Part shown: positions 1 to 6,921 of the stretch, piece by piece
Layout of the letters: every line of letters begins with the position of its first letter
How positions within the stretch are numbered: the stretch's first letter is position 1
Source: JAQUGA01 sp964521105
GTDB taxonomy: Bacteria > Bacteroidota > Bacteroidia > Bacteroidales > WCHB1-69
Direction of reading: 5' to 3'
Assembly: GCA_964521105.1 (NCBI GenBank)
Contig: CAZFPO010000131.1
Coordinates: forward strand, 1 to 7,603
DNA length: 7,603 nucleotides
Notes under the pieces: generated by a model
Told to the model about the DNA's origin: nothing
Databases searched by the model: none
Seen by the model: the letters and a program-made list of their open reading frames with translations, nothing else
Program-made: the position numbers and the translations under genes

Positions 1-8
1 AATTTGCC

Positions 9-1193
9 ATGAGCAAGCACTATTACATCGAATCCGACCGTATCGTTTCCAAAATTGGTGGCGGGTTTGAAAATGCCCCTTACGATATTTTCAATCATGT
101 ATATGACTCAAAAATTCAATCATTATCCGACTATCAAAACAAATCCGACTCCATATTTTTGAGCATGATGCCCCAACATTTCGACAGTGCATACGTGTAC
201 GACGACGTGGTGGTGGACATGATTTGTCTAAAACATATTAATGATTTTACAAGATATGACGAACCCGAGAATCACATTTTCTGGTATCACAAAGATCACC
301 TCGGTTCTTCCACTCAAATAACCGATGTTAATGAGACGGTAATACATCATATGGAATACATGCCATCTGGCGAACTCTTCGCCGAGCAACGAAATTCATG
401 GGGCACAAATTATAAGTTCAACAGCAAAGAACTTGATGCTGAAACTGGACTGTATTACTATGGGGCTAGATATTACAATCCAACCCTAAGCATTTGGGGC
501 TCGGTTGATCCAATGAGTGATAAATATCCGAGTTTATCGCCGTATAATTACTGCGCACTGAATCCAGTGGTGTTTATAGACCCTGACGGAATGGATATTG
601 ATCCTACATGCCCAGGATACGAAGCTGCTACTCTTGCTGCAACACCAGGTAGTAACACGTACCAACCTGCTTTTGCAGAATTATATAATAAATGGAAAGA
701 AGACCCGAAAATAAATGTTGAATTCATCAACAATATTCAAGAATCAGGACAGTCAAATGCTGATGGTACGGTATCGCTTGGCGGAGAAATAGCAAATAAT
801 GATGGGAGAAAACAACAAATATATCAAGTTTATTGGGAACCCTCAGCAGAAAAAATGCTTGGCACAAGTCCTATGTTTGAAGAGGGTAAGCATTTACAAG
901 ATGCTTTAGATGGAAAATTTTCATTATCGGGTCCAAATTATATAAATACTCAAAACGAAGTTGAAGCTAAACAATGGGTAGTAAATAATATTAAAGGGAT
1001 AAAAGATAAATACATTGACTCTATAGATAATAACTTGGAAAAGACAACGCATTATTCCAGAATAGGCAAAAATATTAATAATCCAGCTATGATAATTAAA
1101 GAGTTAAGAAATGGTGCAACGGGAGTGGGTCGTTCAAAAAATGAAATGAATGGTAGAAATTATAAAGTGTATGGATTTGGAGGATATAAATAA
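9..1193 (+). CDS. Rhs-core fragment with C-terminal zincin-like toxin domain (cassette 1)
   Basis: This is the C-terminal part of an Rhs polymorphic toxin. Residues 1-194 are Rhs core: HYYIESDRIVSKIGGG (4-19), DHLGSSTQITD (96-106), GLYYYGARYY (147-156) and DPDG (191-194), which marks the core/toxin junction. Residues 195-394 form the variable tip. The tip contains FEEGKH (290-295) and NEVEA (316-320), resembling a zinc-protease HExxH helix and a later acidic ligand but with Glu in place of the first His. A metallopeptidase-like toxin is therefore inferred, not proven. The frame is open to the left edge with no stop, and the homologous core in cassette 2 continues upstream of this point, so the gene probably begins outside the window and the ATG at 9 is only the first visible one. 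There is no signal peptide. Its stop overlaps the start of the next gene (TAATG), the usual toxin-immunity coupling. Confidence 0.85.
   Translation: MSKHYYIESDRIVSKIGGGFENAPYDIFNHVYDSKIQSLSDYQNKSDSIFLSMMPQHFDSAYVYDDVVVDMICLKHINDFTRYDEPENHIFWYHKDHLGSSTQITDVNETVIHHMEYMPSGELFAEQRNSWGTNYKFNSKELDAETGLYYYGARYYNPTLSIWGSVDPMSDKYPSLSPYNYCALNPVVFIDPDGMDIDPTCPGYEAATLAATPGSNTYQPAFAELYNKWKEDPKINVEFINNIQESGQSNADGTVSLGGEIANNDGRKQQIYQVYWEPSAEKMLGTSPMFEEGKHLQDALDGKFSLSGPNYINTQNEVEAKQWVVNNIKGIKDKYIDSIDNNLEKTTHYSRIGKNINNPAMIIKELRNGATGVGRSKNEMNGRNYKVYGFGGYK
474..529 (+). repeat. 56-bp exact Rhs-core repeat, copy 1 (cassette 1)
   Basis: This stretch is identical, base for base, to 6160-6215 in cassette 3. It encodes the NPTLSIWGSVDPMSDKYP part of the core. 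The matching part of cassette 2 reads SPWGNIWLSVDPMSDKYP and differs at many bases, so this is recent exchange between cassettes 1 and 3, not general core conservation. Confidence 0.9.
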
Positions 1194-1711
1194 TGAAAAA
1201 AATCATATTAATCATATTGCTGTTTTCGCAATCAGCTACTTATAGCCAGGGAGTTGATTCGCTTTCAGTTATGTTACCCAAGGTGCATTCAAACAATAAT
1301 GGATATGATAGCTTGGGTTACAAACAAGGTTTTTGGAATGAGAAAATCTTCTATGGCGATTATTTGTTGTTTTTTGAAGATTCTGTTGAAGCACCAGATG
1401 CTTATGCTTATGGCTTTTATGTAGATGATAAAAAAGTAGGCTTTTGGGATATTAAAACATCTAATAAAGATGGAAGTGGTTCACTTATAGCACAGTTGTT
1501 TTATGAAAATGACACTATGAAGTTTCAGTTCACATATATTGATTCGAAAATTCATCAATATACGCGAATAGGTTATAAAGATAGGCAATATAATAGTGGT
1601 TCTAATGGAGTAATTTATGCAATTGATAGAATCGTTTTTGACAGTAATGGGAAAATTAAATATAGAGAATCTTACGCTCCCGATGGAGTTTATGAAAAAG
1701 TTAAATATTGA
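1193..1711 (+). CDS. Exported MORN-like protein, candidate immunity protein for toxin 1
   Basis: The 172-residue product starts on the last base of the upstream toxin stop codon, which indicates translational coupling and makes it the likely immunity protein. Residues 1-19 are a Sec signal peptide: KK, a hydrophobic run, then TYS before Gln19, a cleavage context common in Bacteroidota. There is no lipobox cysteine, so a soluble periplasmic location is expected. GYKQGFW (42-48) and DKKVGFW (79-85) resemble the GxxxGxW units of MORN/YwqK-type repeats, a fold found in several antitoxin-like proteins, and the rest is beta-rich. An immunity role is inferred from position and export. No enzymatic motif is visible. 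Its 3' end overlaps the start of cassette 2 in another frame. Confidence 0.75.
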   Translation: MKKIILIILLFSQSATYSQGVDSLSVMLPKVHSNNNGYDSLGYKQGFWNEKIFYGDYLLFFEDSVEAPDAYAYGFYVDDKKVGFWDIKTSNKDGSGSLIAQLFYENDTMKFQFTYIDSKIHQYTRIGYKDRQYNSGSNGVIYAIDRIVFDSNGKIKYRESYAPDGVYEKVKY

Positions 1712-4010
1712 AAACCCCAATATAAACATAAAATACCAATATGGCAACGATGAAGACGGCAACAGTGCTGGCAGATTGATTTACCATGAAGATGCCACAG
1801 GAATTCAACAATTTAAGTATGGTAAATTAGGAGAATTAACAGAAAATATTCGTACCTTTGTTTTGCCAGATCAACAAATATATTCATTTGGAATGAAGTG
1901 GAATTATGATACTTGGAATCGAATTAAAAACATCACTTATGCTGATGGTGAGGAGGTTAATTATGAATATGATAAAGCAGGCATGTTGGTTGAAATGCAA
2001 GGGATAAAAGGTGCAGACACTTATAATTATCTGATTGAACAAGGCTACGATAAGTTTGGCAATAAAATAATGATGAAATACGGTAACGATATTACTACTT
2101 ATTACGAATATGACCCCAATCGTCGTCGTTTATCAAATTTATTTGCACTTGATTTGTATGGAGATACTGTACAAAGTGTTGTTTATCATTATGATAGTGG
2201 TGACAATATAACTGCTGTCGAAAAATCGGCCGAACGTGGTGTGAATGGCATGTCATATAGTGTTAATCTCACCTATCAATATGATGATTTAAACCGATTA
2301 ACACATTCTGAGGGTTTAATGAATCACTTTAAAACCCATGATTTCATCATGGATTTTGAGTATTCAGCATCTGGTAATATCATACAAAAACAATTAACTG
2401 CGAATGTTTTAGAAGTTAATTGCAATAAAAACATCGAGTACAATAATACATATTTTTACGATCAAAGCAAACCACACGCAGTTGCATCAATAAATTACGG
2501 TGATAAAAGTTTTGAGTGGAGTGCTAATGGAAATATGAAGATGGATTACGATCAAAACACATTAGATTTAAGGTTAATGCATTGGGATGAAGAAAATCGA
2601 TTAACCACATTACACGACCAAGGTAAGACTTTAAATTACTACACCTATGATGCTTCGGGCGAACGCACTTTAAAACTCTCAGGGAATATGGAAGTTATGG
2701 ACATTAACGGACAATTCAATGTAAACGTATATAATATTAGCAACTACACCCTTTACACAAGCAGTTTTATGGTAATTAACCCGTATTTATACACCAAACA
2801 TTACTACATCGAATCCGACCGTATCGTTTCAAAAATTGGTGGAGGAATGGAAAATTTAAATTACAATATTTACAACCATGTGTATGCTTTTGACATACAA
2901 AATGTAAACGATTATGAAAATAAAGCCTTGAGTAACGATACGATGATGTATCGCCATATCGACAGCGTTAATGTAAGCGATGAGGTTTTAATGAGTGCAG
3001 ATTTTAAAAGAATTGGTACTTTGCGTAATTATAATGATACAGAAAATGACATCTATTTCTATCACAAAGACCACATCGGTTCATCCACTCAAATAACGGA
3101 TAAAGATGCCGTTGTTATCCACCATATCGAGTACATGCCATCTGGCGAGCAACCTGCCATGTCGGCAGACAAGTTTGCTGAACAACGGAGTTCTTGGGGA
3201 ACATCTTATAAGTTCAACAGCAAAGAGTTAGACCAAGAAACCGGACTGTATTATTATGGGGCTCGATACTACTCTCCTTGGGGTAATATTTGGCTATCGG
3301 TTGACCCGATGAGTGATAAATATCCCAGCATGAGTCCATATATGTATTGTGCTGGAAATCCAGTGATTTTGGTTGATCCGGATGGGCGAGAGATAGAAAT
3401 TACAGAAATACTGAATAAGGATGGAACAACAACTGTAAACATTAAGTTCACGGCAGCCTTAATAAATAACTCTTCCAAGAAGATTTCAAAAGGAAAGATG
3501 CAGGAATACTCTCGAAACATGGAATCGTCGTTACGTGAATATTATGGGGGCAATTATGATGGTAATGTACAAGTAAACATTGACGCTGATATAAGGGTGG
3601 TTAATAATATTGGAGAAGTAAATTCAAACGATCATGTTATTTCAATTGTTGATAAAACAAGTTCTAAAGAGGCTGGTAGTGTTGGGTATGCTGAAAATCT
3701 GGGTCGAAACATGCAAATTTCAAAAGATATTTTAGATAAAAAACCTGAAACTGTAAATCCAAAAATGAGAGATACAGGTTTAACAAACATGGGAGGACCC
3801 ACGTTAAAAAGAACTTTTGGACATGAATTTGGACATTTTTGTGGTCTATTTGATAACCCTGGATATGACAGAAACTTATTGAATCAATCTGATAAACCTA
3901 ATGCTGGTGTGGGGATTACATCAGGACAAATAAATCAAATTAGAGGTAATAAAAATAACGTTTATAGTATAAGAAATTTAGGGAACAAATTTTCTCCAAT
4001 TAAATATTAA
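1692..4010 (+). CDS. Orphan Rhs/YD-repeat protein with C-terminal zinc metalloprotease toxin (cassette 2)
   Basis: Residue numbers count from the first in-frame ATG at 1617. The Rhs part runs from about residue 36 to 590, with YD-type repeats (YYEYDPNRR 162-170, YQYDDLNRL 220-228, YYTYDASGER 341-350), DHIGSSTQITD (485-495), GLYYYGARYY (543-552) and DPDG (587-590). The tip (591-797) holds HEFGHFCGLFD (736-746), an HExxHxxGxxD zinc site with Asp as third ligand, as in snapalysin-type metalloproteases. H736, E737, H740 and D746 are all present, so a protease toxin is likely; its target is unknown. The start at 1692 has GGAG three bases upstream and overlaps the previous gene by 20 bases; ATGs at 1683 and 1617 are alternatives, but 1617 would only read the immunity gene out of frame. 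There is no signal peptide and no N-terminal half, so it looks like a displaced tip cassette and not a complete secreted effector. Confidence 0.85.
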   Translation: MKKLNIENPNINIKYQYGNDEDGNSAGRLIYHEDATGIQQFKYGKLGELTENIRTFVLPDQQIYSFGMKWNYDTWNRIKNITYADGEEVNYEYDKAGMLVEMQGIKGADTYNYLIEQGYDKFGNKIMMKYGNDITTYYEYDPNRRRLSNLFALDLYGDTVQSVVYHYDSGDNITAVEKSAERGVNGMSYSVNLTYQYDDLNRLTHSEGLMNHFKTHDFIMDFEYSASGNIIQKQLTANVLEVNCNKNIEYNNTYFYDQSKPHAVASINYGDKSFEWSANGNMKMDYDQNTLDLRLMHWDEENRLTTLHDQGKTLNYYTYDASGERTLKLSGNMEVMDINGQFNVNVYNISNYTLYTSSFMVINPYLYTKHYYIESDRIVSKIGGGMENLNYNIYNHVYAFDIQNVNDYENKALSNDTMMYRHIDSVNVSDEVLMSADFKRIGTLRNYNDTENDIYFYHKDHIGSSTQITDKDAVVIHHIEYMPSGEQPAMSADKFAEQRSSWGTSYKFNSKELDQETGLYYYGARYYSPWGNIWLSVDPMSDKYPSMSPYMYCAGNPVILVDPDGREIEITEILNKDGTTTVNIKFTAALINNSSKKISKGKMQEYSRNMESSLREYYGGNYDGNVQVNIDADIRVVNNIGEVNSNDHVISIVDKTSSKEAGSVGYAENLGRNMQISKDILDKKPETVNPKMRDTGLTNMGGPTLKRTFGHEFGHFCGLFDNPGYDRNLLNQSDKPNAGVGITSGQINQIRGNKNNVYSIRNLGNKFSPIKY
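3389..3844 (+). repeat. 456-bp near-identical toxin repeat, copy A (cassette 2)
   Basis: This copy matches 6279-6734 with one mismatch (C at 3798, G at 6688, giving Pro versus Ala). It begins just after the DPDG codons and ends inside the zinc-binding motif, after the Gly codon of HEFGHFCG. The flanking core and the following tail are clearly more divergent. Confidence 0.95.
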
Positions 4011-4012
4011 AC

Positions 4013-4504
4013 ATGAAATGGAAATTTTATATTTGCACGAATTTGCTCTTCCTTGTTGCTTTATTAATATCATCCTGTGAACCAATAAAACGTGCGCAGT
4101 CTGAATTATTTTTTTACAGAAAGAATTTAAGGAAACATCCGGTTGCAACTTTTGATTTTAGAAGTGGATTTTTAAACGATACGGTCTCGTTTTATTTAAA
4201 TAATGACACTATTTTTGAAAATCAATTATTAACCAGTTATTATGAACTTCAAAGTAGTACAAAGTTTAATTTTATCATTACTAAAAAAAAAGGAGTTTGT
4301 TATATTGAAAAAAGGTGGGGAGTATTTAATTACATCAAAAAAACTGTTGACTTACCAGACAAGCAAATAGTTGTTATAATCATTGTTGACAATGAAGTGT
4401 ATAAGCTACCTATTGATTTAAATAAGGGAAGACATGTATATTTCTGCATTGAAAATAATCGCCTTAATATGTGGCAAAGAATTGTGCCAGGAGGAATAGA
4501 TTGA
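4013..4504 (+). CDS. Lipoprotein, candidate immunity protein for metalloprotease toxin 2
   Basis: The 163-residue product begins two bases after the toxin stop, so it is co-transcribed with it and is the likely immunity protein. Residues 1-21 form a lipoprotein signal peptide ending in the lipobox ISSC with Cys22, so the mature protein should be a membrane-anchored periplasmic lipoprotein. It is homologous to the product of 6922-7449: both share FFY-KNL-K-P (33-43), an NDTV motif (55-58) and IFEN (67-70), and a weaker C-terminal match (DLNKGRHVYF against DISKARYIYI). Homologous lipoproteins behind two homologous protease toxins strongly suggest an inhibitor family. No known domain was recognised. 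Periplasmic neutralisation is inferred from the lipobox. Confidence 0.78.
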   Translation: MKWKFYICTNLLFLVALLISSCEPIKRAQSELFFYRKNLRKHPVATFDFRSGFLNDTVSFYLNNDTIFENQLLTSYYELQSSTKFNFIITKKKGVCYIEKRWGVFNYIKKTVDLPDKQIVVIIIVDNEVYKLPIDLNKGRHVYFCIENNRLNMWQRIVPGGID

Positions 4505-4528
4505 AAAATTACTAATGAGAAACAGGAC

Positions 4529-4560
4529 AAAAAGCTCAGTTTACTGGGCTTTTTGGTTTT
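4529..4560. terminator. Bidirectional Rho-independent terminator
   Basis: AAAAAGCTCAG (4529-4539) and CTGGGCTTTTT (4544-4554) form an 11-bp stem with one G-U pair and a TTTA loop, followed by a T-rich run. The A-run on the left gives a T-run on the opposite strand. It lies between the stop of the lipoprotein gene (4504) and the stop of the convergent XRE remnant (4559-4561), so it can end transcription from both sides. Confidence 0.8.
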
Positions 4561-4777
4561 ATAATATATACGCTTGTTTTGTTTTTAAGTCACGGATGTA
4601 TGCAGTAACAACTTTAAGGATTGTATTTTTTTCTGTATCGGGCAGGGTTTCCATTTCTTTAAACTGTTTAATTAGTTCGGCATCCACTAAAATATTTTGA
4701 GCTTTTTCTTCGGCAGTACCGTTAGCAATAAAGTCAGTAGAAGTGTTAAATGCATCAGCAAGTTTTTTTAACATCAG
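4559..4777 (-). pseudogene. XRE-family regulator remnant lacking its helix-turn-helix
   Basis: Read on the minus strand, MLKKLADAF, STDFIANGT, then a charged helical C-terminus (LIKQFKEMETLP and an AYIRDLKTKQAYI end) match the C-terminal half of small Bacteroidota XRE-type regulators, which are usually about 110-130 residues. The homology begins near 4777. The 15 codons upstream in the same frame (to an ATG at 4819) look unrelated, and the expected N-terminal helix-turn-helix of about 60 residues is absent. The gene points away from the nuclease gene at 4851, so an originally divergent regulator-nuclease pair that lost the regulator's 5' half and promoter is a reasonable reading. If the 86-residue frame from 4819 is translated it would give a protein without a DNA-binding domain. 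Confidence 0.65.
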
Positions 4778-4850
4778 AAAAATCTTAAAAGAAAAGAAAT
4801 AATATAGTAATTTTAGCATTTAAAACAATTTCAATTACATTAAAATAAAA

Positions 4851-5891
4851 ATGAAAGAAATAGAATCAAACATAATTGGAAGTTTGGTATTTAAAGACGT
4901 TTGTCAACTAATTGAGCAAGCAAAATATGGTTTAGCTAGGGTAGTTAATTCGGAACTAACAATACTTTATTGGCATATCGGTGGTCGAATAAATCGTGAA
5001 ATTCTTCAAAATAAAAGGGCAGAATATGGAAAACAAATTGTGTCGCAACTTGCGACATTATTAACTCAGAACTATGGTAAAGAATTTGAAGTTAGGAATT
5101 TAAGGAGAATGATTCAGTTTTCAGTTCTTTTTCCGAATGTAGAAAAAGTGTCGCAGGCTGCGACAAAATTGTCTTGGTCGCATTTTATTGAATTATTAAC
5201 AATAAAAGATGATTTGCAACGAGACTTTTATCTCTGGATGTCAATACACGAAGGTTGGGGACGCGACACATTGCGAAAACAAATTTCATCAATGCTTTTT
5301 GAACGAACTGCAATAAGTGGTAAACCCGAAGATTTTATAAAAAAGGAATTATCCGATTTGAGTGAAAATAATAAAATTTCGCCGGAACTTGTTTTTAAAA
5401 GTCCATATTTTTTAAACTTTACAGGATTAAAAGGATACTTTTCGGAAAAAACTCTTGAAGACATTTTAATTGGAGAGTTAGAACGATTTATTTTGGAGTT
5501 GGGAAGTGGCTTTTCGTTTGTCGAACGTCAGAAACGTATGATCATTGATGGTGAAGACTTTTATTTAGATTTGCTCTTTTATCATCGAAAATTAAAAAGG
5601 CTTATCGCAATTGAATTAAAAATCACAAAATTTAAAGCAACTTATAAAGGACAAATGGAGCTTTATCTTGAATGGTTAAATAAGTATGAACGACAAGATG
5701 GTGAGGAAAGTCCCCTTGGACTTATTCTTTGTACCAATGGCGGCACTGAACAAATAGAATTACTCAAACTTGATGAAGCTGGCATAAAAGTAGCTCAATA
5801 TTATACTGAATTGCCTAACAAAAAACTTTTGGAGGAGCAATTACGTAAATCTATTGAAATTGCAAAAATGAGAATGAGTGAAAATAAATAA
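4851..5891 (+). CDS. YhcG/DUF1016-family PD-(D/E)XK nuclease-domain protein
   Basis: The 346-residue product has full family length. The N-terminal DUF1016 domain spans about residues 10-150 (LYWHIGGRI 39-47, the RNLRRMIQF segment 82-90, LSWSHFIELL 107-116). The C-terminal nuclease domain spans about 180-335: SPYFLNFTGL (184-193), ERFILELGSGFSFV (211-224), YLD with Asp240, AIELK with Glu255 and Lys257, then GQMELYL with Gln268. The catalytic D...ExK set is intact. Family members are predicted DNA nucleases often found beside restriction-modification or other defence genes; the substrate is not known from sequence. It lies between two Rhs cassettes with which it shares no visible function, and only 13 bases separate its stop from the next ATG. 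An AT-rich stretch at 4808-4815 (TAATTTTA) resembles a Bacteroidota -7 element, but no matching -33 element was found. No transposon ends flank it. Confidence 0.9.
   Translation: MKEIESNIIGSLVFKDVCQLIEQAKYGLARVVNSELTILYWHIGGRINREILQNKRAEYGKQIVSQLATLLTQNYGKEFEVRNLRRMIQFSVLFPNVEKVSQAATKLSWSHFIELLTIKDDLQRDFYLWMSIHEGWGRDTLRKQISSMLFERTAISGKPEDFIKKELSDLSENNKISPELVFKSPYFLNFTGLKGYFSEKTLEDILIGELERFILELGSGFSFVERQKRMIIDGEDFYLDLLFYHRKLKRLIAIELKITKFKATYKGQMELYLEWLNKYERQDGEESPLGLILCTNGGTEQIELLKLDEAGIKVAQYYTELPNKKLLEEQLRKSIEIAKMRMSENK
5041..5057. repeat. 17-bp perfect palindrome, copy 1, inside the nuclease gene
   Basis: TGTCGCAA-C-TTGCGACA is a perfect 8-bp inverted repeat around one central base. Together with the preceding G it encodes VSQLAT (residues 64-69). 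It pairs with a second palindrome of the same design at 5149-5165. Confidence 0.85.
5149..5165. repeat. 17-bp perfect palindrome, copy 2, inside the nuclease gene
   Basis: TGTCGCAG-G-CTGCGACA is again a perfect 8-bp inverted repeat, in the same reading phase as copy 1 and encoding VSQAAT (residues 100-105). Compared with copy 1, the innermost pair has changed from A-T to G-C on both arms, so the palindrome is preserved while Leu becomes Ala. Confidence 0.85.
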
Positions 5892-5904
5892 ACTCGAAAC
5901 GTAA

Positions 5905-6891
5905 ATGCAAAACAAAACTGGTAATAGCTTTTTTTATGTTAATGATGGGTTTCATCATAGCGTAAACGGCATTTCCTCATTTATCATAAACATAAATGGT
6001 CGTAACGACCAACACCTCCAATGCCCAAAATCAGGTGAGCAACCTGCCTTATCGGCAGACAAGTTTGCCGAACAACGCTCCTCTTGGGGAACAAATTACA
6101 AATTCAACTCGAAAGAACTTGATGACGAAACTGGACTTTATTATTATGGGGCTAGATACTACAATCCAACCCTAAGCATTTGGGGCTCGGTTGATCCAAT
6201 GAGTGATAAATATCCTAGCATGAGCCCGTATTTGTATTGTGCCGGGAATCCGGTGATTTTGGTGGATCCAGATGGGAAAGAGATAGAAATTACAGAAATA
6301 CTGAATAAGGATGGAACAACAACTGTAAACATTAAGTTCACGGCAGCCTTAATAAATAACTCTTCCAAGAAGATTTCAAAAGGAAAGATGCAGGAATACT
6401 CTCGAAACATGGAATCGTCGTTACGTGAATATTATGGGGGCAATTATGATGGTAATGTACAAGTAAACATTGACGCTGATATAAGGGTGGTTAATAATAT
6501 TGGAGAAGTAAATTCAAACGATCATGTTATTTCAATTGTTGATAAAACAAGTTCTAAAGAGGCTGGTAGTGTTGGGTATGCTGAAAATCTGGGTCGAAAC
6601 ATGCAAATTTCAAAAGATATTTTAGATAAAAAACCTGAAACTGTAAATCCAAAAATGAGAGATACAGGTTTAACAAACATGGGAGGAGCCACGTTAAAAA
6701 GAACTTTTGGACATGAATTTGGACATTTTTGTGGATTAGAAGATAATCCCGGTTTTGAAAAGAATTTGTTGAATAGATCTAATTCATCAAGTCCAGGAAC
6801 TAATATTAATTCTTTTCAAATTAACACAATTCGATCCAATGCTTCTAATACTTATAGTATTAGAAATGTGGGCAACAAGTATTTAAAGTAA
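5905..6891 (+). CDS. Short orphan Rhs fragment with C-terminal zinc metalloprotease toxin (cassette 3)
   Basis: The 328-residue product carries clear Rhs core from SGEQPALSADKF (43-54) through GLYYYGARYY (77-86) to DPDG (121-124). Residues 17-42 (HHSVNGISSFI, NGRNDQHLQCP) look like a decayed version of the core stretch DHLGSSSFITDxNGxxxQHLQYMP; residues 1-16 match nothing recognisable. The tip (125-328) is a sister of toxin 2, with HEFGHFCGLED (270-280) keeping H270, E271, H274, G277 and D280, so the HExxHxxGxxD zinc site is intact. From residue 279 on, the sequence departs from toxin 2 (NLLNRSNSSSPGTN against NLLNQSDKPNAGVG) but the closing YSIRN-GNK pattern is kept. There is no signal peptide. 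The start at 5905 is the first in-frame ATG after the nuclease stop. It probably needs recombination onto a longer Rhs gene to be delivered. Confidence 0.82.
   Translation: MQNKTGNSFFYVNDGFHHSVNGISSFIININGRNDQHLQCPKSGEQPALSADKFAEQRSSWGTNYKFNSKELDDETGLYYYGARYYNPTLSIWGSVDPMSDKYPSMSPYLYCAGNPVILVDPDGKEIEITEILNKDGTTTVNIKFTAALINNSSKKISKGKMQEYSRNMESSLREYYGGNYDGNVQVNIDADIRVVNNIGEVNSNDHVISIVDKTSSKEAGSVGYAENLGRNMQISKDILDKKPETVNPKMRDTGLTNMGGATLKRTFGHEFGHFCGLEDNPGFEKNLLNRSNSSSPGTNINSFQINTIRSNASNTYSIRNVGNKYLK
6160..6215 (+). repeat. 56-bp exact Rhs-core repeat, copy 2 (cassette 3)
   Basis: This stretch is identical to 474-529 of cassette 1. The mismatches bounding it are T/C on the left (473 against 6159) and G/T on the right (530 against 6216). 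After it, the protein sequence (SMSPYLYCAGNPVILVDPDG) follows cassette 2 again. Confidence 0.9.
6279..6734 (+). repeat. 456-bp near-identical toxin repeat, copy B (cassette 3)
   Basis: This copy matches 3389-3844 at a constant spacing of 2890 bases with one mismatch at 6688. It encodes the body of the metalloprotease tip up to the Gly of HEFGHFCG. Confidence 0.95.
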
Positions 6892-6921
6892 AATCAGAGA
6901 TTTAAACAAACAAATGTTATT

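Noticed and set aside
1617..1691. The first ATG of the cassette 2 frame at 1617 as its start
   Set aside because: Codons from 1617 to about 1710 only read the immunity gene in another frame and show no Rhs similarity, so the later ATG at 1692 (or 1683) is preferred.
1481..1762. Minus-strand frames at 548-733, 1481-1762, 4330-4530 and 5228-5464
   Set aside because: All are antisense to well-supported genes and show no motifs; they are chance open frames.
3269..3520. An 83-codon minus-strand frame, repeated almost unchanged at 6159-6410
   Set aside because: It exists twice only because the Rhs/toxin DNA beneath it is duplicated. The translation has no recognisable domain and lies antisense to a clear coding sequence.
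4515..4700. A plus-strand 61-codon frame after the terminator
   Set aside because: It lies antisense to the XRE remnant, starts ahead of the terminator hairpin and has no family features.
4505..5904. The nuclease block as an insertion sequence or integrated element
   Set aside because: No transposase, integrase, terminal inverted repeats or target-site duplications were found at its borders.
5997..6011. Palindrome TGGTCGT-A-ACGACCA in the lead-in of cassette 3
   Set aside because: It is a single 7-bp inverted repeat with no partner copy, no flanking attachment-site features and no insertion sequence ends, so it may be coincidence within coding DNA.
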